Source: Tetrastigma voinierianum (taxonomy: Eukaryota; Streptophyta; Magnoliopsida; Vitales; Vitaceae). Taken from it: 64,000 nucleotides of DNA. Under the pieces are notes generated by a model. It made no database searches and was not told where the DNA came from. It saw only the letters and a list, made by a program, of their open reading frames with translations. Both the position numbers and the translations under genes were made by a program. This document shows positions 23,629-35,124 of this stretch, piece after piece (the stretch's first letter is position 1; each line of letters begins with the position of its first letter). Location of the stretch: positions 310,001 through 374,000 of the forward strand of contig JAEQBH010002441.1 of the NCBI GenBank assembly GCA_016808115.1, in the 5' to 3' direction.

Positions 23629-23720
<92 letters not shown>

Positions 23721-25206
23721 GCTATATATACACAATATACATGCTATTTATGCAATATCCTGTACTACGCATCTTAAAAAGTTCCCAACACTATACATAT
23801 GTAAATTTAACTTCTCTTAACTGAATAAACTTGTTTAAAGCTCCAACTGCTTATTAAACCCGAATAAAACAATATGTATATGGAAGTGTGTTACAGACTA
23901 ATATCAAAGGTGATTTCTCATCCTAGTATGAGACTCTCGCATGTTCGAATTTCTAAAGGGAGAAGACCATCTAACTTCACATACTCAGAGAACATATATA
24001 ACAACGAAATTGTATCTGTCAAGGTGTTAGGTGATCATACTATATATCTACTTTCTTAAACACTATATATGTTGAAGACTCCTAGAGTAGATGTGTTTTA
24101 AAACTATGAGTGTTGACAAAGCATAGAATAGACATACTTATAAGGATTGGTATAATTAATACGTATACTATTGTTATAGTATTTTTCTAGCATTATACAA
24201 TTTCAGACCCTAGATTGACTTGTACTGTGGGTGATGCACAGCTTTTAGTGAGCCTAGTGAGCTCATACAGGCATGATCGAGGATTCGTGGACTTGAATAC
24301 TGCAAAATCTGAGGCAGCCAAGCTACATGAAGCCATTGAAAAGAAGCAATTAGATAATGATGATGTAGTGTGGATACTGGCAACAAGGAATTTCTTTCAA
24401 CTTAAAGCAACTTTTGGGTGCTACAAGCAACGCTACAAAGTTGCCATTGATCAGGTTTGACTCTCATGCATGAAATCAATAGGTACTATTTCCTTTTTTC
24501 ACTTTTTTTTTCTTTTAAAACTAAAAATCAACTAATATAAATTTGGACAGCCATTAACAACAGTGGAAATGGTGATTTGAGCTTTATGTTGCGAACAGTG
24601 ATTTTGTGCATAGATTCCCCAGAGAAACATTTTGCTGAGGTGATGGAAAGATTGTTAGGGAAAATAGAAGAATAACTTTGGATCTTACTTTTGATGATGT
24701 GGTTCCTAAAAATGGAAACTGTTAGGCTAAAATTTCTCCTCTTCCTGTTTTCTTAGCAGCCAAACACAGCAAGATTATTGCACCTTTGCCATTTGTGAGC
24801 AATTCATGTGTGTACATAAGCAACTAAACTTTTATTGAAGTTGCTTTAATGCATGCCATTGGATGTTCAAGGAGGTCTGAAACTTAGAAATATTCCAACG
24901 GAGACTTTCTTCTTCCATGAAAGGTATTTCTTCATTACTATTTTAATATATAAGCTTCTCATGAGCCTTATATTTCTCTATTGCATGATCAATTATCAGG
25001 TCATTAGAGCTTCCACTGTTGGGCAGTGGAATACAGATAAGGATTCAGTGACAAGAGTGATCGTGACTCGGGCTGAAATTGATATGAAGAAGATCAAAGG
25101 GGAGTACTTCAAAATGAGCAACACCAATCTTGATGATGTAGTTAAAAGGGAAGTGTCAGGGGTTTACAGAGACTTCTTGATGGCCTTAATTGGAGGAAAA
25201 TTTTGA
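22628..25206 (+). CDS. Annexin (plant RJ4/annexin-8-like), six exons, with two small frame breaks
   Basis: Annexins bind acidic membranes, usually with calcium. Exons read by eye are 22628-22704, 22841-22986, 23321-23548, 24242-24454, 24551-24639 and 25000-25206, with GT/AG borders. They total about 320 residues, the normal plant annexin length. Repeat I has GRGVDENVLVWILGHRNAFQRK, repeat II APERDAILAHEAL, repeat III LLVSLVSSYRHDRGFVDLNTAK, and repeat IV DKDSVTRVIVTRAEIDMKKIK; it ends DFLMALIGGKF. The His in GHRNA matches the conserved repeat-I His. The repeat-IV calcium loop (usually GxGTD) reads GQWNTDK and the repeat-I loop GRGVD, so calcium binding may be weak. Two bases are missing near 22684 in exon 1, and one base at the exon-5 acceptor (24550). 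All other exons keep phase. It is either a very young pseudogene or a functional gene with two sequence errors. Confidence 0.8.
23549..23714. repeat. (TA)n microsatellite and 57-bp-period duplication in annexin intron 3
   Basis: A 28-base word beginning GTGATACATACATACTTAT occurs at 23549, forming the splice donor, and again at 23606. A (TA)n tract of about 80 bases follows (23635-23714). The open frame through it is a translation artefact of alternating I and Y. Confidence 0.85.
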
Positions 25207-25848
25207 TTCTCTTGGCCAGTGTCTGCTGTTGTTCTTAATCATGGAAAACTGGTTTCATTTGGGATATACTTCTTGTAACTCACAAAAATTGAATTGTAAG
25301 ATCCTTTTGAATGCTCATAGTATTAAGAGTTTGATCATAGATCTAAGTATACATGGTCTTAGCGAGCCAGTCAAACTAATTAATTGTTCAAACTTATAGG
25401 AATTGATTGAGTTTCAAGTAGAAGTATGGTGGAGATGCTAATAACTTTTAGTTAATGCATTGGAAACTTAACTACATGTATAAAATTATAAGGTACGAAT
25501 ACAGAATCAGAATTTGGTTTTGCAATAGACTAAACACTTGCAACTTGTAGAATTTATTCTATTTCTATGCATCCCCTTGCTTGACTACTCGTGTGATATT
25601 TGAAGAAATTAAGTTGAAAAGCACATAAATCAGCTGAAGGAAATTATAGTAGAACAGGAAAAATGCATGAAATTTGTGCACTTCAAATTTTATATGGACA
25701 ATAGTCTATATCAGCTGTTTAATGCCAATTATAGTACAATTAGGAGTGACAAATATTTGATATTGGACTCCTCCATCAAAACAAAAAATGACTTCATCCA
25801 AATATTATAAGTTGCTAAGAACATATAAATTTGAAAGATATAAGCACC
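25207..25848. other. Annexin 3' flank; no separate gene seen
   Basis: AT-rich DNA between the annexin stop and the C-terminal stop of the convergent monooxygenase remnant. AATAAA-like signals are not clear. Confidence 0.4.
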
Positions 25849-26714
25849 TCATTGGGGGGAAGGTAATAAGAATCGCCAGGGCAATCCAGTTTCCTCCATA
25901 TGATGATAGTAATTTTTGATATCAGACATCATAACTCCCCTTCTCTGGGCAGAAAACTTACCAGATAAAACATTTGCCAGCCACTTGGATTGTAACTGAG
26001 TTGTCAGAAATGGTGTATCCTGATTGCCAAAAAAACAAAATCATCGTTGGTTGCCAAAATCTTAAGTAGTCTAGTTCATCAATAGAAAGTTAATCTACCA
26101 GAGAATAGAATCATTTATGTCCTTTAAACATAATGGAAAATAGAAAGAATCAAGGAAAAGGGCATATGTTTTTTATAGTATGTTAATCTTAGGCTAGAAA
26201 AGTGATATTCATCTATAATGCTTATTGGGTATCTCATGCATTATACCAAATGAATAAAACTCTTTTCCTTTTCAAGTTTACCACACCTCTATTTGGGAAT
26301 ATGTGGTTGAGACAACAGACCTGTTTAGGCATTCCAATGAAAGAGAGTGACGGAGCTAAGCGCGCAGGAAAGACATGTTTATACAATGGCCCGACACGGT
26401 TGTCATCAATGGTTACAATTCCATCCAGTTCAATAAATGGAAAATGGTATTTGTACCTGCAAAAGATGTAATGAATGATGAAACTAATATTACAAATCTC
26501 ATAAACTAGTCATTCACCAAGAGAACCAACAGCAATGGCAATGAAGATAGGTTTAGAAGACAAACTATTTATGCAGAGCCACAGGCTAGCTACAAGCAGG
26601 AAAAAGAATAAAGTGAAGCATTTGATTCATACCCGGTACAATATAATATGGTATCTGCATGAACCGAGGATCCATCTTGAAAGACACCTTACCATCTTCA
26701 CTAACAACTTCTAT
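25849..26714 (-). pseudogene. 3' end of a flavin-containing monooxygenase gene (FMO GS-OX type), 5'-truncated
   Basis: Plant FMOs of this type S-oxygenate small molecules such as glucosinolates using FAD and NADPH. Three terminal exons are visible on the minus strand. 26714-26633 gives VVSEDGKV and, after a one-base frame shift, HADTILYCTG. 26456-26321 gives YKYHFPF, DGIVTIDDNRVGPLYKHVF and LSFIGMPKQ. 26019-25849 gives LQSKWLANVLSG and the C-terminal end. CTGYKYHFPF and DDNRVGPLYKHVFP are strong FMO family landmarks. The upstream exons with the FAD and NADPH (GxGxxG) sites are absent, and beyond 26840 lies repeat DNA. With the frame break, I call it a pseudogene fragment. It is tail to tail with the annexin. 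Confidence 0.8.
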
Positions 26715-26839
26715 CTGTATATATATATGTAGGATTAAGAATAAGTACTCAACAAATTTGAAACACTTTGGTTAGCTTACTGTCCAAAAAGAAACCTGAA
26801 TCTGGACAGGTTTTGATTGAAACAGAAACCATGGGGTTT

Positions 26840-27260
26840 TTTTATAGATAAAAACAGATTTATATTAACAAAAAGCTACAAAGTGCACAGTGTGTGCATC
26901 GCAGTTTAAAAGGTGTTCATATGTTTACTTTTTGAATTTTTTAAATGTTAAGAATGTTAATTTTTTTATTAATTTAATTAGATTTTAAATTAGATTTTAT
27001 TAAATTAATGTACATCTAAAATCACGTTTACCATTTAAGCGACCGTGCACCTAAGTTATAGGTGACTTTGCACCTAAACGAGTGGCAAACCAAGATTTTA
27101 TCAATAAGGGTAATTTTGTCCCGAGTTCACAACCTTGGTTGCAATTTTTAAGATTTTCAACAGGAGCAAATAATAGCAAAATTCAAACCTGTAGTCCCAT
27201 GCTCCTCCGCCCTGTCGCCTTTAAGACTGCGCTTGCAAACCAGTGATCATGCTAATTTTA
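26840..27260 (+). repeat. Dispersed repeat, third member of the 13.4/14.2-kb family
   Basis: 26940-27060 matches the arms at 13441-13625 and 14190-14375 (AATGTTAATTTTTTTATTAATTTAA-type core, then AAATTAATGTACATC). It is followed by words such as GCACCTAAGTTATAGG. It lies exactly where the FMO gene loses its upstream exons, so it may have disrupted that gene. Confidence 0.5.
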
Positions 27261-27754
27261 AGCTAACTTAATAATAAATTAAACACATTTGATCAAATAA
27301 TTCAATAAGAAACAGAAGAAAGAAGAGGATATATGAAGGTCACCATTTTATGCAGCCATATGTTATCATGGTGGGCCCCATTTTCCAACAGTTATATTAG
27401 GGCTCTTGCTGCACGTGAACTTCCTTGGCTACCGTTGCAACCTCTTAGAGATATCAAAAGCACTTGGTCCTAATCCGATTAAACTATAATCAGCAGTAAA
27501 ACAGTTAGTATTCAAGTTAAACAGTCAAACATAAGAATTGATTTCCTTTGATTTAATTAAAGAAAATAGGAAATAATTAGACAAATTAGGAACATAAAGC
27601 AAGTGACTCACTAAAATCCTAAAAAATAGTGCAAATTAAAACTTAGGGACGAACCGTCTTCGGGCACCGACTACAAGCAAGGTGATTCCATTAGAACTCT
27701 AAGATTAAACGTAATTCGAGGTTATGTTGGTTATCCAAAAATTTGACAGAAAAT
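27261..27754. other. AT-rich intergenic DNA; nothing recognised
   Basis: No ORF, repeat or RNA that I can support. Confidence 0.4.
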
Positions 27755-27762
27755 GCCAAGAG

Positions 27763-29440
27763 TAGGGCTGGTAACGAGCCGAGCCGAGCCGAGCTTTGAA
27801 CATTTCGAGCTAGGCTTGTTAATTTATGAGCGAGCTCGAGCCCATGCCGAGCTTTTGAACGAGCTTAAAATCAAGCTCAAGCTTGGCTTGATTTAAAAAA
27901 GCTTCGCTTGAGCTCATTAGGCCTGCTTTATGAACGAGCTCAGCTTAACTCTCAGCTCAGCTCCAATCCCGAGCTTATACAAGTTTGTATTGTAATCAAT
28001 CTTCAAGCTCAGTCCATATACTTTTTAACTTTTTGTAATCAATCTGATAACAAATACATCAATTAAGGAAATAATTTTCTATGGGATTTGTTTTACCTTA
28101 GTTGATTTAGCAATTGATGCTAAAGTCAAGTAAAGCCACCTCCTTCAACATTTGTTTCTTCGATTACGTTAATTCACCATCAAACAACTTGCAACCGAAA
28201 AATTATGAAATAGAATTAAAACAAGTAGAAATTGCAAGAGTGAAGAACAAGATACCAAATCATTGAAGAAACATGATTGGTTTTAATCAATTATCTAAAT
28301 AAGAAATACATAACACAAGATCCGCTACAAACTCATTAGTAAATAATGTAAACTATTCGCAATATACTCACAGTGACATGGTTAAGTTGGCCACCACCTC
28401 CTGACTACCAAGCTACGCATGATTAATTTCAAGACCCATAGCTTCACCATCGTCGGACCGAGATCCGCACCCGCCACCATGTCAACTGCCGCCCCAAATT
28501 TTCATACTCAGCAATTGACGGTGGCAATCCCGGCGTTACACCGTCTTGCTCGGCAAACCTGCGTCGACCAAGCTCTATAAATCCCACCCCACGATCACCC
28601 TTGATGCCTTTACCCATACCCACGCCTAGATGCGTTGGGTTAAGTCCAGTACCAGTATCCAAAGGGGCCCCAATACCCCTAGATTTGAGATTAGATCCTA
28701 GTTCATCAGGCTGAATTGATCGTATCAGTGGGTCCATGCATTTTCCCTCAATGCTAGTCAAGATCGGCAAACCTTGTCTAAGCTCATGGCCACCAGCCTC
28801 TATAGTTTCCACAGGAGCCCCAATACCCTCATACTGTGAATCGGATTATTGTACACTCAGGATCGACCGATCGCACGCTGGTCATACCCAACATCCATGT
28901 CCTCCCCGACGCCCCCTTTCACGGCATCTTCTTCACGCTTATCCACACCGAACATACCGTCAGCCGACACCTTGTGCTATCGTGGGTACCACTCGCCACC
29001 GAGCAGATCTGGAGATCTAGGTACAATCCCCCCAACCGACGGCGTGGGATTCGCTGAGCCCGGCCGCCTTCGCCGCCCCACCTAATCCGCTCGTGGAGGA
29101 TTCACACATTTGCCATCCATGTCGACCGATCTAGAGCTCGAGGATCCATTACATCAATATTCGGACACATGACCTGGCATTTACCCGGCTGCGGCCTCGA
29201 AATGGGATCGCACCGTGAAGATCGGGATCCCGCTCTACCGAGACCGTAGGTGGAGGCCTCGCTCCAATGACGATAGTCCCGCGGCCCGAGCTGGGCTTTT
29301 TTCGAGTCGGCCCGAGCCGAGTCTTGATTTATCAAGCCTACCAGGCTCAAGTCGGCCATTTATTTCACGAGCTAAGCCCGAGCCGAAGCTTTTCGAAGCC
29401 GAGCCCAGCTGCCCGAGGCTTGGCTCTTACCAAATTTCTA
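27763..29440. mobile_element. Non-autonomous hAT-type DNA transposon with GC-rich cargo
   Basis: The 8-bp target duplication GCCAAGAG is perfect at 27755-27762 and 29441-29448; 8 bp is the hAT signature. Terminal inverted repeats are imperfect: TAGGGCTGGTAACGAGCC on the left, and TAGAAATTTGGTAAGAGCC on the right when reverse-complemented. Subterminal zones are packed with GAGCCGAGC/CGAGCTCG words on both sides (27775-27980 and 29280-29420), as in many plant hAT elements. No transposase is present. The 1.68-kb body carries a GC-rich stretch. Confidence 0.85.
28440..29270. other. GC-rich cargo inside the hAT element, possible captured host sequence
   Basis: Base composition jumps from AT-rich to strongly GC-rich. 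Open frames overlap on both strands: minus 28812-28444 (122 codons, G/L/R-rich) and plus 28836-29057 (LVIPNIHVLPDAPFHG). I recognise no family in either. Capture from a host gene or from another mobile element is an inference from composition only. Confidence 0.45.
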
Positions 29441-29448
29441 GCCAAGAG

Positions 29449-30400
29449 AAAAGAAACAAAAGAAAAAAAAAATGAAAAATAAAAATTAAGTTGAATACAA
29501 CAGATTGACTATTTTTATTAGTAACTCCAAACTCATTTCTTTAACGGTTAGTTAGAAAACCCTATCCATCCTTCTCTTTTTTTTTTTCTTATAGCCTATT
29601 TTCTTCTAGTAATGAGGGATGATATTTTTTTCATTCTTGGCCTAAAATCATCCCTCTAAATATTTTTCTTTCATTTTCGTTTAATAAAGTGGTTCTTCCA
29701 TGAAGATTTAGGTTTTATTTTTGTTTTTCAGATTGGCCAGCTGCTTATCGAAGTTTGCTTGTCGCCGCTTTATCGAACACTATGGTGTTGTTCGTCGACT
29801 TGTTATAGTGTTTTATCTGTGTGCTGGCGATTTAGACAAACAAAGTTATGATTCGATCAATCAAGATATCATTACCGCATGTTGAAGTACTTGAGTTGCA
29901 ATATTTCAGTCACTATTTTATCAAATTTGTAGGTTTTATGTTGATTTATTATATTATTAACTTGGATATTATTTCATTCTTTTAGTTATTTGTATCTTGT
30001 ATCTATCTATCTATTGCAAGTTTGAATCAATAATATTATTTTTTCCTTTAAAAATTTTAAATTAAAATTATATAAAATTTTAAATAACTTAGCTTATATT
30101 TAATTTTCTTTTGATATTCCAAGAAATATAAAAATCATTTTTTTCTTTCTTTAATACTTTCCACTAACCAAACACAACCGATGATCATCCCTTAATCATT
30201 ATAACAACTCTTAGAAAATAGCATCCCTTGATTTATAGGGTTGCAATTTGGACGGGTTAACCTAGCCCAACCTGATGCTTGGATGAGCTTGAGACACAAT
30301 TCTTTGTAATTTGGGTTGGACTTGGGTTTGGTCTTATGAACACCGATTTTAAATTTGGGTTGATTGGGTCAATGGTTCAACTAACCGATCCAACATTAAT
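29449..30400. other. AT-rich intergenic DNA
   Basis: No gene seen. 30236-30400 has GGGTTGGA/GGGTTGATTGGGT words of a kind found at the ends of some plant DNA transposons. A counterpart rich in CCCAACC occurs at 33595-33720. I could not find matching termini or a target duplication. Confidence 0.35.
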
Positions 30401-30432
30401 CTAAGTGTATATATATATATATATATATATAT

Positions 30433-32370
30433 TGTAAAACTCGAGAAAATTCAAATTTTTTGAAAAAGGGTAAAATGGTAATTTCTGGGCCAAAACTGAA
30501 TTTTCTGTATCTCTGATGACGAACGGACTTCACCGCTGAAATTGTCTCTGCAAATCTAGCTACTAAGTTTAATTTCGTTTGAATTCCGATAGTCGATTTA
30601 CGCTGGTAATCAAGGTGGTGCGGGACACTTTGCGCATTTTGAGTGGCTCAAAATGAGACACGTATCAAGTGGAGAGCAAGTCAAACATGAGCTCAAGTGG
30701 GACTCATGAGAGACATATGACAACATGTGATTTGGTGGAAATCTATGGTAGATGGATAAGGGATAAGGTGTAATCCAAGGTGGCCACTTAGAATGTGACA
30801 TGTGGCAAGTGAGAGGACAAGTTCTCTTGACCCATCTTGACCAAATTGGTTGGGAGAAGAGAAGGAGAGAGAGAAGAGGAAACCGAAAGAGAGAGGGAGA
30901 AAGAGAGCTTTTAGAGTGAGAAACTATCACTTCTCTCTAGATTTTCCGACGATCAGTCTGTCGAATCCCGGCGAGACAAAAGGCAAAGTTGATCCCCACT
31001 GCAAGAGCTAAGTGTGGGTACCGGTATTGTGAAGTTTCGAAAACTCCGGAAGCCAGGGGTCTTCTCCTACTTGGTTATTTCTTGTCTAAAAATGGATTTG
31101 GGAGTTATGAGGCCGAGAACGGCCTTGTATTTCAGTCCCAACGAAATGGGATCGAACAGCCATGAGGGGATTATCCCCGACAGTCCACGACTTGATCTCG
31201 ACTGCTTTAAACAGTCCGAACTCCATTTCGACTTAAATCATTCTCGTGAAATTGTTTGCATGTTATTGCTTGATATGAATAGCATGTTTGATGTGTGGAG
31301 AATGAGATTGTTGATGCATGTTAAATTGATGTGTTAACATGATTGTTTGAATTATATGAAATATAATTGCGTATGAAACATTAGAATTGAATATATGAAT
31401 CGCATGATTGCATTCATAGGGCATGTAGCATCGCTCGAGCTCAAAAGTGTGAGAATTGTGATGTCGAATTCACCATGCTTAGTGAATGGGTGTGATGGGC
31501 TCGAAAATGGCACAAAGTCTAAGGTCGAGACCCACGGTCCATAATTGGAAACAAAGAAATATATAATAATAATAAAATCACGTAGTCACTGGAGCAAGTT
31601 AGTAGATCCCTAGGGTGAAAGTCCCAAATTCATAAGCAGACATGATCTCCGCAGCGGAAAGTCCGCAAATGCCTGAACGCGCACGCCGATCCTGCGGTGT
31701 GACCCCAAAAAAGATGTGGCCCATAAATAAATAAACATATGAAATTTGACAACGATTCAAATATGTATTGGAGGTTGGTCCAATGAGTGAGTCAACGTGG
31801 AACACCACGACTATTTTTCACACTTCTGGTTTTGCGCGTGAGGAGTCACGGACTCGGGTATGTCGTGAGTGGTTTCATCTCATGCATGATATAAAGCATT
31901 CCATGTGTAAATTGTAAATTTTATGGAATGTGGATGATTGTGGTGTGCCATTGCATGCGCATTTTAGGAGGGGAGTAGCCCTTATCGGAAAATTCGACTA
32001 CTGGGCATTGCTCACCCCGTCGTGGGATCCCCCTTTCAGGTATAGGGAGTATTCAAGAAGACGGCGCTCACTAGAGGCCGCTTTTGAGAAGAAAGCTGAT
32101 ATGTGGCTTTGATTATATATTTTTGTACAACATGTATGAAACATTCTGATTGATACATGTTCGTATAGGAGTGTAGTTAACTCTTGAAACTATTGTAATA
32201 TAGTTAGTTATATTTTGATGAGTATGGATGTATGGGCCCGACGTGGCCATTTTTACTTCTATTTGAGTCTCGGGTAGAGAGACACTCATTTTGTGGCATC
32301 GAGACACTCAATGACTACATGTATTCTACGAGTCGATCTGACGTCAATCCGGACCCCTGCTCACGCCACA
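30433..32370 (+). mobile_element. Family-A solo LTR inserted in a (TA)n tract
   Basis: Begins TGTAAAACTCGAG and ends near CTCACGCCACA. It is the plus-strand counterpart of the LTR at 110-2076, with similar length (1938 vs 1967 bp) and shared blocks such as GAAATTGTCTCTGCAAATC and CTACTGGGCATTGCTCACC. It lacks the GTCGCGAC block. A (TA)n run ends at its first base, and (CA)n then (TA)n follow its last. No primer site follows, so it is solo. The exact right end is uncertain because CA repeats abut it. Confidence 0.75.
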
Positions 32371-32386
32371 CACACACACACACACA

Positions 32387-32478
<92 letters not shown>
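32371..32478. repeat. (CA)n(TA)n compound microsatellite
   Basis: About ten CA units followed by about 43 TA units. Open frames through it on both strands are artefacts. Confidence 0.9.
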
Positions 32479-32481
<3 letters not shown>

Positions 32482-33294
32482 GCCCTAAAAAAACCATTTC
32501 TTTTTTACCATTTCGATATTTCTTACTTCACAAGTTATCACTGGAAAGGTCTCTTATCCTTCACCAAGAATTTGTGTATGCCAAAACAAAATTAGATGCC
32601 CCATCAAGTACACCCCTCTTCATTACATATCTATCGTGAGGGAGGTTACACAATGGACCGTTACAAGATAGGCACTTATGATTTGCCCTTAATGTCCTTA
32701 CGTTACATACTGATTCCTACATTAATTTCTATACGTTAAATACATTGTGACATCACCCATGTTTCATCCATTCTGTATTCCATGCCCGAGGTGGTCTGTT
32801 GCCAAGGGTCATGCCCAATCTTGCTTGGCTTTGCACTCAGGCCATCCTTCTAGCTATCATGTGACGGGGTTCGGGCTACTTACTCTAATACCATGTGGTA
32901 GCCTATTCGCTTGCATGCCACATGTGCAATGGCTTATCCCATTCCAATCATAATTTGATTGCTACCATTTATTAAGGTTTCTGGTATGATCAACAATCAT
33001 TTCCCATAGCAGTGTATTTTCATCAACTTCAAGTTAAAATCTAAAATTACCTTTACAATCTCTTTTTCTTTTTCAATAATTGACTTCTACGTTAGATTCA
33101 AATGTTTGGATGTTGAGAAAAATGAGAAAAAAATTTATGTTTTTGTTATATTTATTAAATCAAATATAGACTCATGTAACTTTAGGTTTTTCTTTTCTTT
33201 GAAACATTAGCAGCGGTGATTTTCTATTATTTTTTCCCTTTAAATGCTTTATAATTTTATTTTTTGAAAGCTAATAACTTTTTCAATACAATGT
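32479..33294. other. Intergenic DNA, nothing recognised
   Basis: Moderately AT-rich with short ORFs of no known family. Confidence 0.4.
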
Positions 33295-33380
33295 AGTAAA
33301 TTGTCTTCACTGAGACTCGAACCCCTCCCCTCACCATGTCCAGCCATTTTAACGTTCACGCTCTAACCAACTAATGCTCT
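33295..33380 (-). repeat. tRNA-derived SINE relic (minus)
   Basis: On the minus strand, TAGTTGGTTAGAGCG (A-box-like, 33373-33359) and GGGGTTCGAGTCTC (B-box-like, 33325-33311) lie about 35 bases apart, as in plant SINEs. Confidence 0.6.
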
Positions 33381-33474
33381 AATTTTTTTTGTATTTCATT
33401 GAATTAATCATTTTGTAATTTATATAGAGTTGTCAAATAGTTTGGTGATTTAATAAAAAATTTTAACTAAATTT

Positions 33475-33595
33475 AGCCTAACGATCATCACGCCAACTCA
33501 AGCTTAGAATTCACTCATTTCATAGGGAGGGGGGTCCTAGGTTCGAGTCGCAGTGAGGATAGTTTACTATCTTGAAAAAAATCAATAAAAAAAAC
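33475..33595 (+). repeat. tRNA-derived SINE relic (plus)
   Basis: The B-box-like GGTTCGAGTCG at 33540 is followed by CAGTGAGGATAGTTTACTATC, the same downstream sequence that follows the B box of the minus-strand copy at 33295 in part (GTGAAGACAATTTACTA). The A box is decayed. The two are head to head. Confidence 0.5.
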
Positions 33596-34499
33596 TAAAT
33601 TCAACCCAACCTGACCTAACCCAATCAACCTAATTAACTCAACGAATATAAAAATCAACCTGAACTTAACCCGAGTTTCATAATTTCAATTCAAAGTGGA
33701 TTTATCTGGTTGGCTCTCACTCTTGACCAATCCACCTAAGTTGCAAATATATTAATTTTTGATATAAATGACAAATAAATTAAAATTAAAATTATTTCTG
33801 ATATTCTCTTCGTTGAGTTACTATCATTTTCTTAGTTTAAAATAGAGGCCAATCACTAACTAAAACTTTCATAAACTCAATATTAAACCTATTGTAAATA
33901 TTACGTTTAACTATGTTCCTAATCACAATTGATGAAAAGAAAATAAAGTTAATAGAGGTAAATGAATAAATACCTGACCAGTGGATGGTCAGGAACACGA
34001 TAATTACATATGCATTTGATGAATCCACGCTTACTTCAATGCTCAACATGTATTAATAAATCAAAATCAAACATCAAAGATACATTTGATGTTATACATG
34101 TTTGGTTCTTGAAAAAATTTGAAACATAAGGGAAAGAAAATGATAGGAAATAGAAGAAAAATAGTAATAATTGAAAAGTTAAATTGAATCTTATTTTTAT
34201 TTACACTCAAATTTATTTTATTTATTTTAATTATTAATATGAATATTAAATAATTTAAAAATATATAAATTTTTAACTCATTTTAATTACATTTTTATAG
34301 ACCAAATAAATATGAGCAAATAGTTTTCTTTAACATTTTTTTTCTTTTCTTAGTACTTCTATGGGAATCAAATACAATCTTAGCATTTGATTGAATGTAC
34401 TTTCTATTTTTTATTTATAAAATCAGAAAATTAGTGAGTCTTGACTCTTATAAAAGTAAAGTTTGAGGTTATCAACTTACATTTTTTAAATTTAAAAAA
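33596..34499. other. AT-rich intergenic DNA
   Basis: CCCAACC-type words at 33600-33720, then AT-rich sequence. The 70-codon minus frame at 34049-33837 resembles nothing known. Confidence 0.4.
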
Positions 34500-35082
34500 T
34501 ATAAAGTAAACTGATCAATATGTCCTCATTTTGTTATTTTATATAAAAGCTACTAATTTAATTAAATATAAAAAATAGAAAGTGAAGTCCAAGGGACAAC
34601 CATTTACTTTAATAACATTTTGGATTAGTCCTACCATGTGAATGGTGGTCACCAGTATAAAAATTTAAAGATTAAAAATGAAATCATTGACCCATAAAAT
34701 AATAATATGTCTCTTTTATCGAGTACATATGTAGCATACAATTGATTTTTTATCGTGATCAAACAGATCTGGATCACAATTGCATAGATAAATGTGTGTG
34801 ATCATCTAACTATCAAGCAAGGCAAAGTGAAATTAGGGTCCTTACATCACTTGTAAAATTATTTCTACCTGAAAATTTAGTCTATTAGTGTTTTTATGAT
34901 ATGTTTTATAATTATAAATTTTATATTATTAAAATTATAAAAAAATGATACGTAAAATTTAATTTTTAAAATAGGATATGGTAATAAAATAAATTGTTAT
35001 AAAAAATATATAAATACATATAAAAATTTATATTAATAAACTTAAAACAATTATTTTAATTATAATAAAATTATAAAAATAT

Positions 35083-35124
<42 letters not shown>

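Noticed and set aside
23327..23824. A 165-codon ORF running through (TA)n
   Set aside because: Its first part is annexin exon 3; the rest is intron microsatellite giving I/Y alternation.
28444..28812. A 122-codon minus-strand gene in the hAT element
   Set aside because: No recognisable domain or splice context; overlapping frames on the other strand are equally long, as expected in GC-rich DNA.
32232..32639. ORFs with long I/Y or V/C runs on both strands
   Set aside because: Translation of (CA)n(TA)n; same for the frame at 54944-55225.
30236..33720. A larger DNA transposon with GGGTTGG-type ends enclosing the solo LTR
   Set aside because: The GGGTT words at 30236-30400 and CCCAACC words at 33595-33720 are suggestive, but no matching terminal repeats or target duplication could be found.
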